DNA from: Xaviernesmea rhizosphaerae
GTDB lineage: Bacteria > Pseudomonadota > Alphaproteobacteria > Rhizobiales > Rhizobiaceae
DNA: 64,000 bases
Direction: 5' to 3'
Assembly: GCF_001938945.1 (NCBI RefSeq)
Contig: NZ_MKIO01000021.1
Coordinates: forward strand, 248,001-312,000
Below the pieces are notes generated by a model. That model was not told the DNA's origin. It ran no database searches and saw only the letters and a program-made list of their open reading frames with translations. Numbering within the stretch: position 1 is the stretch's first letter; each line of letters opens with the position of its first letter. The translations under genes and the position numbers were made by a program. Shown here piece by piece: positions 50,659-58,319 of this stretch.

Positions 50659-52025
50659 TGCCCGGATTGCTTGTAACCTCACTGAAGGAGTGGCGTCGCC
50701 AGCTCAATATGAGCGTTTGCGATATCATGGGCGACAGCCGTGCGGCTCAAGCCGGCGTCGCCGTCTTCGCGCCACCCGCACGTCACATCGGACTGTCCAA
50801 CCTCTACTGGCTCAACTGGGCCAATGTCCTGACCGGACAGCGGATGAGCATCAACCGGCTGTTTGCATCCTCGGGCAAGCGGACGGATGAATATATCAAT
50901 CTGTTCAAATCCGCGCGCGTCGCCAGCGATGCCGGTTGGGCGATCTGGAACTATCCGCTCGTCAACAATCTGGCGCAGGCGGAGGCTGGCTATACTCATG
51001 CCGTGACCGGCGCGACGATCACGACGGCAAATGTCGCCGCTGTGGCCTTCGCAGATTTGCAGGCGGAATGGGAAAGCGACCTAGCTGCCGGCAAGCGCCT
51101 GATCCTCCTGACCGAACCGGGTGCAACGAACCTCTCCGCCGCCAGCGTCCAGGCGTTGCATGACTTCAATCTGCGCCTCAAGTGCTGGGCCGAGGGCAAA
51201 CCGGGCGTCTATCTGTTCGACTTCTGCGCACTGCTTTGGGCGGCCACGCAAAGCGGCAGCCTGATCCGATTCAAGCCGGGCGTTCTTCAGCCGTCTGACC
51301 CCACGCATTACAGTGCTCTGGGGGCCTATACGGTCGGCAAGGCCTTTGCCGACTTCCTCCGGAGTAACTTGCCGGCGCGCGACAGGGCCATCGCAGGGGT
51401 TCACGAGGCACGGCCCGCCAATCCGCGTCAGATTGTGGCAAACCCGTTCTTCATCACGACGAGTGGCGGCGCGACGGGCGCGAACATGACTGTTTCGAGT
51501 GGGACCGTCCCCGGAAACACCGCCATCTCCGCCACGGCAGCATGCTCGGTGGCGATTTCCAACGCTGACGCTGATTCAGGCAATATCTACGGCGGCAAGG
51601 CCATCACCTACGCGCTCACCGCTGGCGCCGCGGCGACGGTCGCGCGCATCGCGGCCGACAGTCCTCCAACCAGCTATTGGTCGGTTTCTGATATTCTGGA
51701 GACGGGTGTTGAGATCGACGTGGCCGCAAATGCCGGCGGCGCGCATGTCTACTCGACGCTTGAGATCAACACTGACAAGGGCTCGAAAAACGCTTGGTCG
51801 ATGTATGGTCTGACATCGCAGGGCGCTGGGCCGACGGAAGCCTATCATATGTCGATGCGCACGGAGCCCGAGCCGCCGATCGATGGTTCCGTAACGGTGG
51901 GCTATGCTGCGCCGATCATCTACGTCGCCTTGGCGGCCAACGCGACGTGCTCGATCAGCGTGCAACGGCAGTGGGGCTATCGCCGCTACCCCGCAACGCC
52001 GCTGCCGGCCGTGCCTGTGGCTTGA
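50658..52025 (+). CDS. SGNH/GDSL-type hydrolase, probable tail-associated esterase
   Basis: 455 residues, ATG 50658. The N-terminal 250 residues look like an SGNH hydrolase: catalytic Ser in DIMGDSRAAQAG and the Asp-x-x-His pair in PSDPTHYSALGAYTVGKAF. The C-terminal 200 residues are beta-rich (GGATGANMTVSSGTVPGNTAISATAACSVAI) like a fibre or carbohydrate-binding tail. Such enzymes deacetylate or cut host surface polysaccharide or O-antigen. It ends the rightward late operon, followed by a strong terminator. No signal peptide, in line with a virion component. Confidence 0.8.
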   Translation: MPGLLVTSLKEWRRQLNMSVCDIMGDSRAAQAGVAVFAPPARHIGLSNLYWLNWANVLTGQRMSINRLFASSGKRTDEYINLFKSARVASDAGWAIWNYPLVNNLAQAEAGYTHAVTGATITTANVAAVAFADLQAEWESDLAAGKRLILLTEPGATNLSAASVQALHDFNLRLKCWAEGKPGVYLFDFCALLWAATQSGSLIRFKPGVLQPSDPTHYSALGAYTVGKAFADFLRSNLPARDRAIAGVHEARPANPRQIVANPFFITTSGGATGANMTVSSGTVPGNTAISATAACSVAISNADADSGNIYGGKAITYALTAGAAATVARIAADSPPTSYWSVSDILETGVEIDVAANAGGAHVYSTLEINTDKGSKNAWSMYGLTSQGAGPTEAYHMSMRTEPEPPIDGSVTVGYAAPIIYVALAANATCSISVQRQWGYRRYPATPLPAVPVA

Positions 52026-52048
52026 CGCCGGATCGACTCACGCATGCT

Positions 52049-52074
52049 GCGGCCGCCTTCGGGCGGCCGCTTTT
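52049..52074 (+). terminator. Intrinsic terminator of the phage late operon
   Basis: Perfect 9-bp stem (GCGGCCGCC / GGCGGCCGC) closed by a TTCG tetraloop and followed by TTTT, 24 nt after the SGNH gene stop. Confidence 0.85.
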
Positions 52075-52266
52075 GCAGGACGAGACCGTGATGCTGGCTT
52101 AGCCAGTAGGTTGCCTATTGGCTTCATCCTGATTCTGCGGAAGATTACATCTTCCAAAGAAAATGAAGGCAGTTCGAGCGTATTGACGTTGCCTTTTCAC
52201 CCAATCGCTTCGTAAGCTTCGCAAATATATTAAAGGAAAATTACATGCTACTAGGGGTTATGATCT

Positions 52267-53040
52267 TTATGATCCGATAGTCTCCTGGGCAACCTGCAAC
52301 AACATATCCGCTTTCGTGAAGGCGTTTCTGATCACCTGGAAGACGGGGCGCTCTTTTAGGCGACCATCGGAAAAAATCGGAAATGGATCGACGTTGACAT
52401 CAAATTCTGCAGTAACGGAATTCTCCATCCTCGCCAGCCTGATGGTATTGTCGTCAATTCTCACCGGAGGTACATGGATACGCAATCTTCCTGTTCCGGC
52501 CTCCTGAAAGCGAACCTCAAATTCACGAATGTTGGAATTAACTCCCACGGCTGCAATAACGGCATGCTTATTTCGATTGACGTCCTTTGAGAAGTTTCGG
52601 AGATCTTCATCTCCTTTCCATGATCCTTCTGTTGCCCAATAAGGCTGTAACGCTTCAACAATAAATTCCTCTAATAAGTCGGTTAATTTCTTTTTCTTGA
52701 AAAATAATTTCAGATCGGCCTCGTTTTCATGCCATGGGAATGTCAGTGATTTATCTTCCTTCCCTGTTATTATTCTCATGCATTCAGAGTAAATTTGATC
52801 GAAAGAGTGCTTTATGTTCAACGAAGCATTGTGCAATTTCTGGTGAAAAATATCAGGTATCGGATTATTAACAACTGCAAGAACGGCTGTCTCCGTGTTT
52901 GCAAAGCTTCTCTTGAATTTTATCGACACAGCTCCTGATTTTACATACTCTTCCCATGCGGAATTCATGGAATCTATATCTGATGACGCCCATTCAAGCA
53001 TTTTTCTTGGCGAAGTAAAATTCAATGCCGATGCCCCCAT
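52267..53040 (-). CDS. Hypothetical protein in AT-richer cargo (257 aa)
   Basis: ATG 53040. Base composition is clearly lower in GC than the phage late genes, a sign of separate origin. The first half is helical, with IPDIFHQKLHNASLNIKHSFDQIYSECMRIITG and later RNFSKDVNRNKHAVIAAVGV; the second half is beta-rich (RLRIHVPPVRIDDNTIRLARMENSVTAEFDVN). The pattern of an early HN..x..SFDQ-type helix and a later NKHAVI segment resembles a widespread unannotated family found on mobile islands. No function is known. It is divergent from nothing close and lies in the accessory segment. Confidence 0.72.
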   Translation of the reverse strand: MGASALNFTSPRKMLEWASSDIDSMNSAWEEYVKSGAVSIKFKRSFANTETAVLAVVNNPIPDIFHQKLHNASLNIKHSFDQIYSECMRIITGKEDKSLTFPWHENEADLKLFFKKKKLTDLLEEFIVEALQPYWATEGSWKGDEDLRNFSKDVNRNKHAVIAAVGVNSNIREFEVRFQEAGTGRLRIHVPPVRIDDNTIRLARMENSVTAEFDVNVDPFPIFSDGRLKERPVFQVIRNAFTKADMLLQVAQETIGS

Positions 53041-53066
53041 ATGTTATTATTCCAGTTTTCGTGCTT

Positions 53067-53267
53067 TTAATTCAGCGATGCAAGCCAGTCGTCAAGCCAG
53101 TTCCGCAGGAATTTCATGTCATTTTCTTTGAGCGAGTATTTGAGCGGCCTGACAGGACAGGCTTCTTTAAAGGCTTGAACGGACATTCCGCAGTACGATG
53201 CAGCCTTCTGTAAAGAAAGAACTGCTGGCCAATACTCGCCGAGGCTTTTGCTGTTAGCATAGTTCAT
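53067..53267 (-). CDS. Small HTH/excisionase-like protein (66 aa)
   Basis: ATG 53267; the ORF extends upstream but without a ribosome-binding site. The sequence VLSLQKAASYCGMSVQAFKEACPVRPLKYS reads as a winged helix-turn-helix like AlpA/excisionase (HTH_17), ending FLRNWLDDWLASLN. In a prophage such small proteins often direct excision. It lies about 4 kb from the integrase gene, farther than usual for xis. A regulatory role for neighbouring cargo is equally possible. Confidence 0.62.
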   Translation of the reverse strand: MNYANSKSLGEYWPAVLSLQKAASYCGMSVQAFKEACPVRPLKYSLKENDMKFLRNWLDDWLASLN

Positions 53268-53305
53268 TTCGTTCTCAGGAGACCTCTGTCGTCTCGTAAA
53301 CGCCG

Positions 53306-53512
53306 TCATGGCGATAGCAGCCCGCGTACCGCTTTCGTGATCGGCAGGATGATGCAAGCCGCCAGCATACACCAGACGGCGAGCGAATATGCGACCCCCC
53401 ACCAAGGCATGGCCGGCGGCGCCTTTGCATCGTGGTCAATGATGGTCACGGCCTTGTCACGCTTGGGCATCTTAAAAATCATATCGGTTTGCGTTCTTTT
53501 AAGCTTGTTCAT
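53306..53512 (-). CDS. Small single-pass membrane protein (68 aa)
   Basis: ATG 53512 with AGGAAATCC upstream. The N-terminal half is polar and basic (KLKRTQTDMIFKMPKRDKAVTIIDHD), the C-terminal half one membrane segment (MPWWGVAYSLAVWCMLAACIILPI). The upstream ORF extension to 53815 is shadow. It lies in the same direction as the excisionase-like gene and 38 nt upstream of it. Unknown function. Confidence 0.62.
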   Translation of the reverse strand: MNKLKRTQTDMIFKMPKRDKAVTIIDHDAKAPPAMPWWGVAYSLAVWCMLAACIILPITKAVRGLLSP

Positions 53513-53529
53513 AAAAAGGATTTCCTGAA

Positions 53530-53709
53530 ATGAATGAGGATCGGACCCAATACATTGCAAACATGCTAGCCCAGATGGCGCGGATGATCCCGGCGCGGGA
53601 TCGGCCGCTGTTGGTCTATCTGATCGAGATGGCCGCAATGGAAGCGAGGGATGGGCCTCAGCTGTCCGGGGGCAAAAGCAGTAGCCCATTATCCGGCAAT
53701 GGGCGCTGA
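53530..53709 (+). CDS. Small helical protein (59 aa)
   Basis: ATG 53530, with only a weak AGGAT upstream. The core TQYIANMLAQMARMIPARDRPLLVYLIEMAAMEA is a plausible amphipathic helical hairpin; the C-terminal 18 residues are Ser/Gly-rich and overlap the end of the convergent SRAP gene by 52 nt. It is divergent from the membrane protein gene. The low-complexity tail and weak ribosome-binding site leave doubt. Confidence 0.5.
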   Translation: MNEDRTQYIANMLAQMARMIPARDRPLLVYLIEMAAMEARDGPQLSGGKSSSPLSGNGR

Positions 53710-54293
53710 AGCACCTTCGCCTCGGCCCAGTCTGCCCGCATCCAAACATCGACTTCCTCGGCTGTCGTGAGGATGACCGGCATGGCTTTCGGGTGGATGG
53801 GCTTGACCACGGCATTCGGCTCGGTGGTCAGGAAGCCGAAGAGATGATGCTCGCCTTCGCGGGGGTTCTTAATTGACCCGCGCGTTCCCTTCCAACCCGT
53901 CCAGATGCCGGCAAAGAAGGCGAGGGGCCTGTCTTCGTTGATGGCAAACCAGCGCTTGCGCTTCTTCGGCTTGGTGTCCTCCCATTCGCAAAAACTCGTC
54001 CACGGCACAACGCACCGGTTCTCGGGCCCGAGCCAGCGACGCCAGTGCGGCGAGGTGACATTGCGGATGTTGGTAACGCCCGTATCCGGCTTGTCGCCAA
54101 GGATAGAGGGCGGCGTGGGCATGCCCCAGGTCAGCCGATCCCAGGCTTCGCCATCTTCCGTTCTCCGCAGGACGGGCGCCGGACGATCGGGGTAGATGTC
54201 CATCGACGGTTCAAGGTTGCCGAGACGATCGAGCGCCTGCCGGAAGGCTCGCAGGGCTTCCTGGTTGGTGCTCACATTGTACAGATTGCACAT
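53658..54293 (-). CDS. SOS response-associated peptidase (SRAP/YedK/HMCES family)
   Basis: 211 residues. The catalytic Cys2 follows the initiator Met (MCNLYNV), and the other active-site residues are seen in SFCEWE and in the IHPKAMPVILT segment, with NIRNVTSP before them. Family members form a stable crosslink to abasic sites in single-stranded DNA and protect them. The usual MCGR start is changed to MCNLY. In the prophage it may protect DNA during replication or modify host repair. ATG 54293; the next upstream gene (54303) ends 9 nt before it. Confidence 0.92.
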   Translation of the reverse strand: MCNLYNVSTNQEALRAFRQALDRLGNLEPSMDIYPDRPAPVLRRTEDGEAWDRLTWGMPTPPSILGDKPDTGVTNIRNVTSPHWRRWLGPENRCVVPWTSFCEWEDTKPKKRKRWFAINEDRPLAFFAGIWTGWKGTRGSIKNPREGEHHLFGFLTTEPNAVVKPIHPKAMPVILTTAEEVDVWMRADWAEAKVLQRPLPDNGLLLLPPDS

Positions 54294-54302
54294 TCCGTCC
54301 TC

Positions 54303-55070
54303 CTAGCGCTTCCCATGCTTGCGAAGGGTATCATAGGCGTCATCATGGATCGCCTGCCGGATTTTCTGATAGCAGAACTCGACCCGCACAGCGGCCTGGC
54401 GCGGGGTCTCCTCCCATCCCGCCGAGGGGTGATCAAGCTTGATCTGAGCAGGCGCGTGCGTCAGCAGCCACAGCCATTTCTCGCGATCGTCGGCGCTGAG
54501 AGCCGCGATCCGAAAAATCCGCCCGATAGCGATGGCGCCGTCAAAGCCGACATAGTCATCGCCATCCTGCCATGTGCGGGCCCATCGCAATTTTGGTTTT
54601 GAGTTCGGGGAGATCTGATGGCAGGGCATCCAGCCATTGGGCAGCGGAGCCGCTTTGCGCTTAGGCGCCTCGGTATTGGCGGGCCCATCCTGTCCCGGCT
54701 TGACGATGATGATGAGCTCAAAGGTCAACAACAGCGCCTCGACGATTCTCTCGACGATCCCTCTGACGGCGGACTGACCGTCCTCGCCACCCATGAGCAA
54801 ACTTGCAAAAGCCTGTTCGTCGGAGACCTCAAGCAAGGCGCGCTCGATCACCTGCTGCACCGTTGCGTTGGGCGTCGGGCGACCCTCAAAGGAAAAGGCG
54901 AGCTGCCTGGCCATGCGCTCGATCATGCTGGCGGCGATCGGCGTGACCACTGTCAGATCTCTCTGCTTGCCGATGCCGACGCCGCCAAAGCGACGGCGAT
55001 AGGATTGCGGCATCAGATGATAGTGCATCGAGATGCTCTGCCTTGCCCACTCGCGCAGATCGTCACTCAC
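54303..55070 (-). CDS. Hypothetical protein upstream of SRAP (255 aa)
   Basis: Starts at GTG 55070 with AAGGTGG about seven bases upstream. A helical N-terminal region (YRRRFGGVGIGKQRDLTVVTPIAASMIERMARQLAFSFEG) is followed by IVERIVEALLLTFELIIIVKPGQDG and a polar middle with DDYVGFDGAIAIGRIFRI. It ends nine bases from the SRAP start, so the two form an operon. No family recognised. The operon pairing hints at a DNA-damage-related function. Confidence 0.72.
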   Translation of the reverse strand: MSDDLREWARQSISMHYHLMPQSYRRRFGGVGIGKQRDLTVVTPIAASMIERMARQLAFSFEGRPTPNATVQQVIERALLEVSDEQAFASLLMGGEDGQSAVRGIVERIVEALLLTFELIIIVKPGQDGPANTEAPKRKAAPLPNGWMPCHQISPNSKPKLRWARTWQDGDDYVGFDGAIAIGRIFRIAALSADDREKWLWLLTHAPAQIKLDHPSAGWEETPRQAAVRVEFCYQKIRQAIHDDAYDTLRKHGKR

Positions 55071-55424
55071 AATGCCACCTTGAACGTAGTCCTAGCCTTA
55101 TGCCTTTAATCCTAAGGCATGACCGAACAGAGAGAGAACATCAAGGGGCTGAGAATCGGGATAGCGGCGGATAGCTATCCCGATTGGCGGCTGGACAGTA
55201 TGCGTAAAATCTCAATTGAATGCGAAAGAGCGGAGGTGTCCAGAGCGGCTCTAAGTCAATGCAATTATTTGATTTCGTCACCCCGGCATGGGGTATAATA
55301 GTGGCAGTCAAATCAGTTAGTTAACGTCTACTATTGCAATTGTTATCGCAACCGCTGACAGCATTTTGTTTCTCATTGAGCTGCTCAAGTTGTCGCTGAA
55401 GACAGACCGGTCAAACCAACAGGC
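55071..55424. other. Intergenic region upstream of the 54303 gene
   Basis: 354 nt. It holds an inverted repeat ATGCCTT-7-AAGGCAT at 55100-55120, 30 nt upstream of the GTG start at 55070 and thus a candidate operator. A 54-codon frame at 55119 on the plus strand lacks a proper ribosome-binding site and is not called. Confidence 0.5.
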
Positions 55425-56453
55425 CTAGCTTATATTTCGGCCTTCGGATCGCGCTTTATCCTCGCGGAGAGAAAGCGCATCGGCATAAGCCAGTCGGATA
55501 GTCGCTGCCAATTGATCAGAGAAAAACGGCTTACTCTCCAAATATGCAGGCTGAGTATGCTTAACCTTTAGAAGCATTTCTGGATAAGCAGTGACAAAAA
55601 CAATACCTGAATCGTGTGTCTTAAGTATTTCGTTGACTGCATCGATGCCACTGCTACCGTCTGCCAACGGTATTTCAGTTGTGATAATGTCTGGTTTGAT
55701 TGCAATTGCCTTTTCAATTGCTTCCTTTGCTGTGCGGACGACTGCTCCTACAACAAATCCATGTTGTTGCATTATGGCAGCGATATCCTCAGCAATTAGC
55801 AGATCAGGTTCGACGACCATCGCGACGGGACGTAACGATTTCAATGTATCTAGCTTATGCCGGACGTCGTTGGCTTCAGAGATTGACTGCTGGAGTCTGC
55901 ATTTCAGATCGTCCCGTTCAGCAGCTACTGCATCGAAGTCTGCTCGTGCCACTCTCGGAGAGAGGGCAAGCTTAGAAAGCGCGGATGTCAGGCCAGTCTC
56001 CCACCAAGAACGCTTCCGTTCAAAATTGTAATTCCCGCGCCCCTCGATACCTAATGTTTCCAGAATGAGTTGTCGAACCGTCTCCAGATCGCTCTTTGCG
56101 GTGATGTCCCACCCCTGTATTTGCCCCAGCGTGTTCGTTACATCAGTGAAAGTCACAGGAGGTACAACTATAGGAAGAGGTTTTAACGCGAGAGCCCAAG
56201 TACCGCCAAGTTCCATGACACAGAATCGGCTGTCTAAATATGAGGGTGTCATGAGGAGTATAACCAGCTTGGGGTGCTGAATTTGCTCACGCATATTTGT
56301 ATTAAAATTGTGGCTAAGCGGATTTCCATGCCCCGGAAGACTGGAACAGAAAATCGATTTTTCTGGTACGCCGATGGCATCTGTAAGAAAATCAACAAGC
56401 AGTTCAGCAAGGTGCCGGTCGGCTACTGCATGGCTTATAAAAATTTCACTCAT
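55425..56453 (-). CDS. TIR domain-receiver domain fusion protein
   Basis: 342 residues, ATG 56453. Residues 1-135 are a TIR domain: IFISHAVADRHLAELLVDFL, IFCSSLPGHGNPLS, VILLMTPSYLDSRFCVMELGGTWA, with the putative NADase Glu at E81. A helical linker follows (about 150-205). Residues 208-325 are a response-regulator receiver: VAMVVEPDLLIAEDI, IVFVTAYPE (T288), LESKPF (K308). The phospho-acceptor position in DIITTEIPLADGSSGID is Glu (E260), not Asp, and the acidic pocket is reduced to E215/D217. TIR proteins in bacterial defence consume NAD. Base composition is below that of the phage core. It lies downstream of the membrane protein at 56586 on the same strand. Confidence 0.88.
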   Translation of the reverse strand: MSEIFISHAVADRHLAELLVDFLTDAIGVPEKSIFCSSLPGHGNPLSHNFNTNMREQIQHPKLVILLMTPSYLDSRFCVMELGGTWALALKPLPIVVPPVTFTDVTNTLGQIQGWDITAKSDLETVRQLILETLGIEGRGNYNFERKRSWWETGLTSALSKLALSPRVARADFDAVAAERDDLKCRLQQSISEANDVRHKLDTLKSLRPVAMVVEPDLLIAEDIAAIMQQHGFVVGAVVRTAKEAIEKAIAIKPDIITTEIPLADGSSGIDAVNEILKTHDSGIVFVTAYPEMLLKVKHTQPAYLESKPFFSDQLAATIRLAYADALSLREDKARSEGRNIS

Positions 56454-56585
56454 GGAAAAAGAACCTTGGGAGTAGTGTTTCCGTCTAGCGCCTCCGGCAT
56501 GGGGTGCAGGACTTTGTTGTAAGGTCTACCATTGGCCTATCAATGACGCGGCATTCATCGTCCAATCTACTAACAGCCATCGGGC

Positions 56586-57080
56586 TCATTCGAGATCAGC
56601 CTCGTCTTCAAGCAGCTTAAGCGACCGCTTATCTATTCTGACAGTCGTTGATCTATCTCGCTTCCAGATAAGCGGCTGCACAAACCTCCATCTGACGTTT
56701 ATTTCAATCGTTCCATCATCGCTTAGATCATCCCAGTTTGGTGGCTTCAATACGGGGAATAGCCGGTCGTCTTTTCCGTCCAAAACAACCGAAGTTTCGC
56801 CTCGCACTATCGAGGCTACGATGCCTCTAATTCCGTCATTTGTTGCAACGCGCATGACGTTGTCTTCTGAGCCGTTTGGCCATGACGCGATCAATGGGCG
56901 CTCACTGTTGTTGACGAGCCGTAGGAACGCCTTCCGTTGCTTGCCCCCTTCGATCAAAGGCTTGGCGACTAAGAACAAGGATGGGGCGTGCTTGTAGAAG
57001 CGATCCCACACAACAAAAAGGCCGGTCAGGATGCCGACGGCGGATCCAAAGAAGGTAAATATCGATGTCCATCCCGCCAT
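56586..57080 (-). CDS. Membrane-anchored hypothetical protein (164 aa)
   Basis: ATG 57080, 37 nt downstream of the integrase stop on the same strand. One N-terminal membrane segment (FTFFGSAVGILTGLFVVWDRF), then a beta-rich soluble domain (SLFLVAKPLIEGGKQRKAFLRLVNNSERPLIASWPNG, GIRGIVASIVRGETSVVLDG) ending in KRSLKLLEDEADLE. AT-richer than the late genes. With the TIR-receiver gene 132 nt downstream, it could be the sensor or anchor of the same system. No family recognised. Confidence 0.72.
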   Translation of the reverse strand: MAGWTSIFTFFGSAVGILTGLFVVWDRFYKHAPSLFLVAKPLIEGGKQRKAFLRLVNNSERPLIASWPNGSEDNVMRVATNDGIRGIVASIVRGETSVVLDGKDDRLFPVLKPPNWDDLSDDGTIEINVRWRFVQPLIWKRDRSTTVRIDKRSLKLLEDEADLE

Positions 57081-57117
57081 TTGCCGCCCGTTTCCATCAT
57101 CGCGTGTAAACCACTAT

Positions 57118-58227
57118 CTATTTGTCGGCATGATGCGTCCAGGCCGCATGCAGCGCTTGGTGGGCCCGGAGGGGTTGCCATCCCTGATATTTGTCGGTGT
57201 CCCGGGTCTTAATATGTGCATAGCGTTTGAGCGATACCCATGACCGATGACCCGATACAGCGGCGACATGCGGGATCGTCCACCCCATCTCAAACAAACG
57301 CGAGATCCCTTCGTGCCGCAGGTCATGGAAATGCAAATCCTTGATATTGAGAAGGGCGCAGGCCCTTGTGAACGAGGCACTGACAGACTTCTCGTTGACG
57401 GGGAATATGCGCCCGTTACCCATAGGCTGCCGGTCAATAACGGCCAACGCCTCCGGCACGAGATCGCACCACACGTGATTTCCCATCTTTTCGCCCGGGT
57501 TCTTCATGTCCCGCACCAGCACGCGACTGTTGGGCCGGTCGAGGTCTTCCCATTGAATGCGGCAAATCTCCTCCTGTCGCCGCGTCGAAAACAGCGCGAA
57601 GATGATGATGTCCTGCATCGGCATCTTCAGGTCCGATCGAATGCTGCGATCGGCATAATGGGCAAGCAGGCGATCAAGCTCCTCAATCGATGGCCGGCGG
57701 TCGCGCTGGCGCGACTTGCTGATGGCGCCAATGTGCTTCAGCACCTTTCGTGCATCGGCCATCGCGGCGGCATCCAGTTCAACACCCCAAGCGGGCTTTG
57801 CAATGGCGAAGACGGACGAGAGAAAGGACAGGTAGTTGTCGACCGTCTGCGGGGTGCGCGTCTCGCCTAGCTCGCGTCCATAGGCAACGATGTCATGGCT
57901 CGCGATATCGCGGCATTTCTTCTGAGCGATCTCCGCCCCCTTAATGGCCTTCAGCACCTGGAGCTTCGTTCGCCCGAAGTCCCTGACGGTCTCACGCTCG
58001 TACCGCTCGATCGCCTGGGCCAATGTGATGTCGGTGCCCTTCGGCCGGAGCAGGACGCCTGGTGCGTTGAGTTCAGTCTCTCGCTTCTTGAGCCAGGCGT
58101 TCGCGGCCGGCCGACGATCAAAGGTCTGCGCCTCGGTGTGCACCACCTTGCCGTCTCGCCTTATCCTTATTTGCGCCGTATAAGCCTTCGTTCCATTGGC
58201 GCGCTTTCGCTCGGATATCGTTCCCAT
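57118..58227 (-). CDS. int: Tyrosine recombinase integrase (dusA-targeting)
   Basis: 369 residues; ATG 58227 gives the usual N-terminus (MGTISERKRANGTKAYTAQI) of the arm-binding domain, so the frame's extension to 58275 is not used. Catalytic residues: R217 (STRRQEEI), H301 and R304 (FHDLRHEG), H327 (SGHRSW), Y336 (LKRYAHIK). The core-binding domain spans about 70-160. It lies 93 nt from the dusA start and next to attR. It recombines the dusA core; being transcribed towards the cargo, it may read into the 56586 and 55425 genes. Confidence 0.95.
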   Translation of the reverse strand: MGTISERKRANGTKAYTAQIRIRRDGKVVHTEAQTFDRRPAANAWLKKRETELNAPGVLLRPKGTDITLAQAIERYERETVRDFGRTKLQVLKAIKGAEIAQKKCRDIASHDIVAYGRELGETRTPQTVDNYLSFLSSVFAIAKPAWGVELDAAAMADARKVLKHIGAISKSRQRDRRPSIEELDRLLAHYADRSIRSDLKMPMQDIIIFALFSTRRQEEICRIQWEDLDRPNSRVLVRDMKNPGEKMGNHVWCDLVPEALAVIDRQPMGNGRIFPVNEKSVSASFTRACALLNIKDLHFHDLRHEGISRLFEMGWTIPHVAAVSGHRSWVSLKRYAHIKTRDTDKYQGWQPLRAHQALHAAWTHHADK

Positions 58228-58253
58228 TGCGTTTGCTACAAGCCTCCCGTGGG

Positions 58254-58268
58254 TGCTACGCCGTAGCA
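58254..58268. promoter_or_regulatory. Inverted repeat near integrase start (candidate arm site or operator)
   Basis: TGCTAC-GCC-GTAGCA, a perfect palindrome between the integrase start and dusA. The same GTAGC core recurs on the other side of the phage near attL, and TTGCTACA lies at 58233-58240. Confidence 0.4.
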
Positions 58269-58319
58269 TTAGCACTGAGGGAAGGGGCGGGGAAGAACGC
58301 GAAAGAAGGAAAATCAGAC

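Noticed and set aside
55119..55283. 54-codon plus-strand frame starting at ATG 55119
   Set aside because: Ribosome-binding-like AAGG is too close to the ATG, and the product has no recognisable feature; the adjacent inverted repeat is better read as regulatory.
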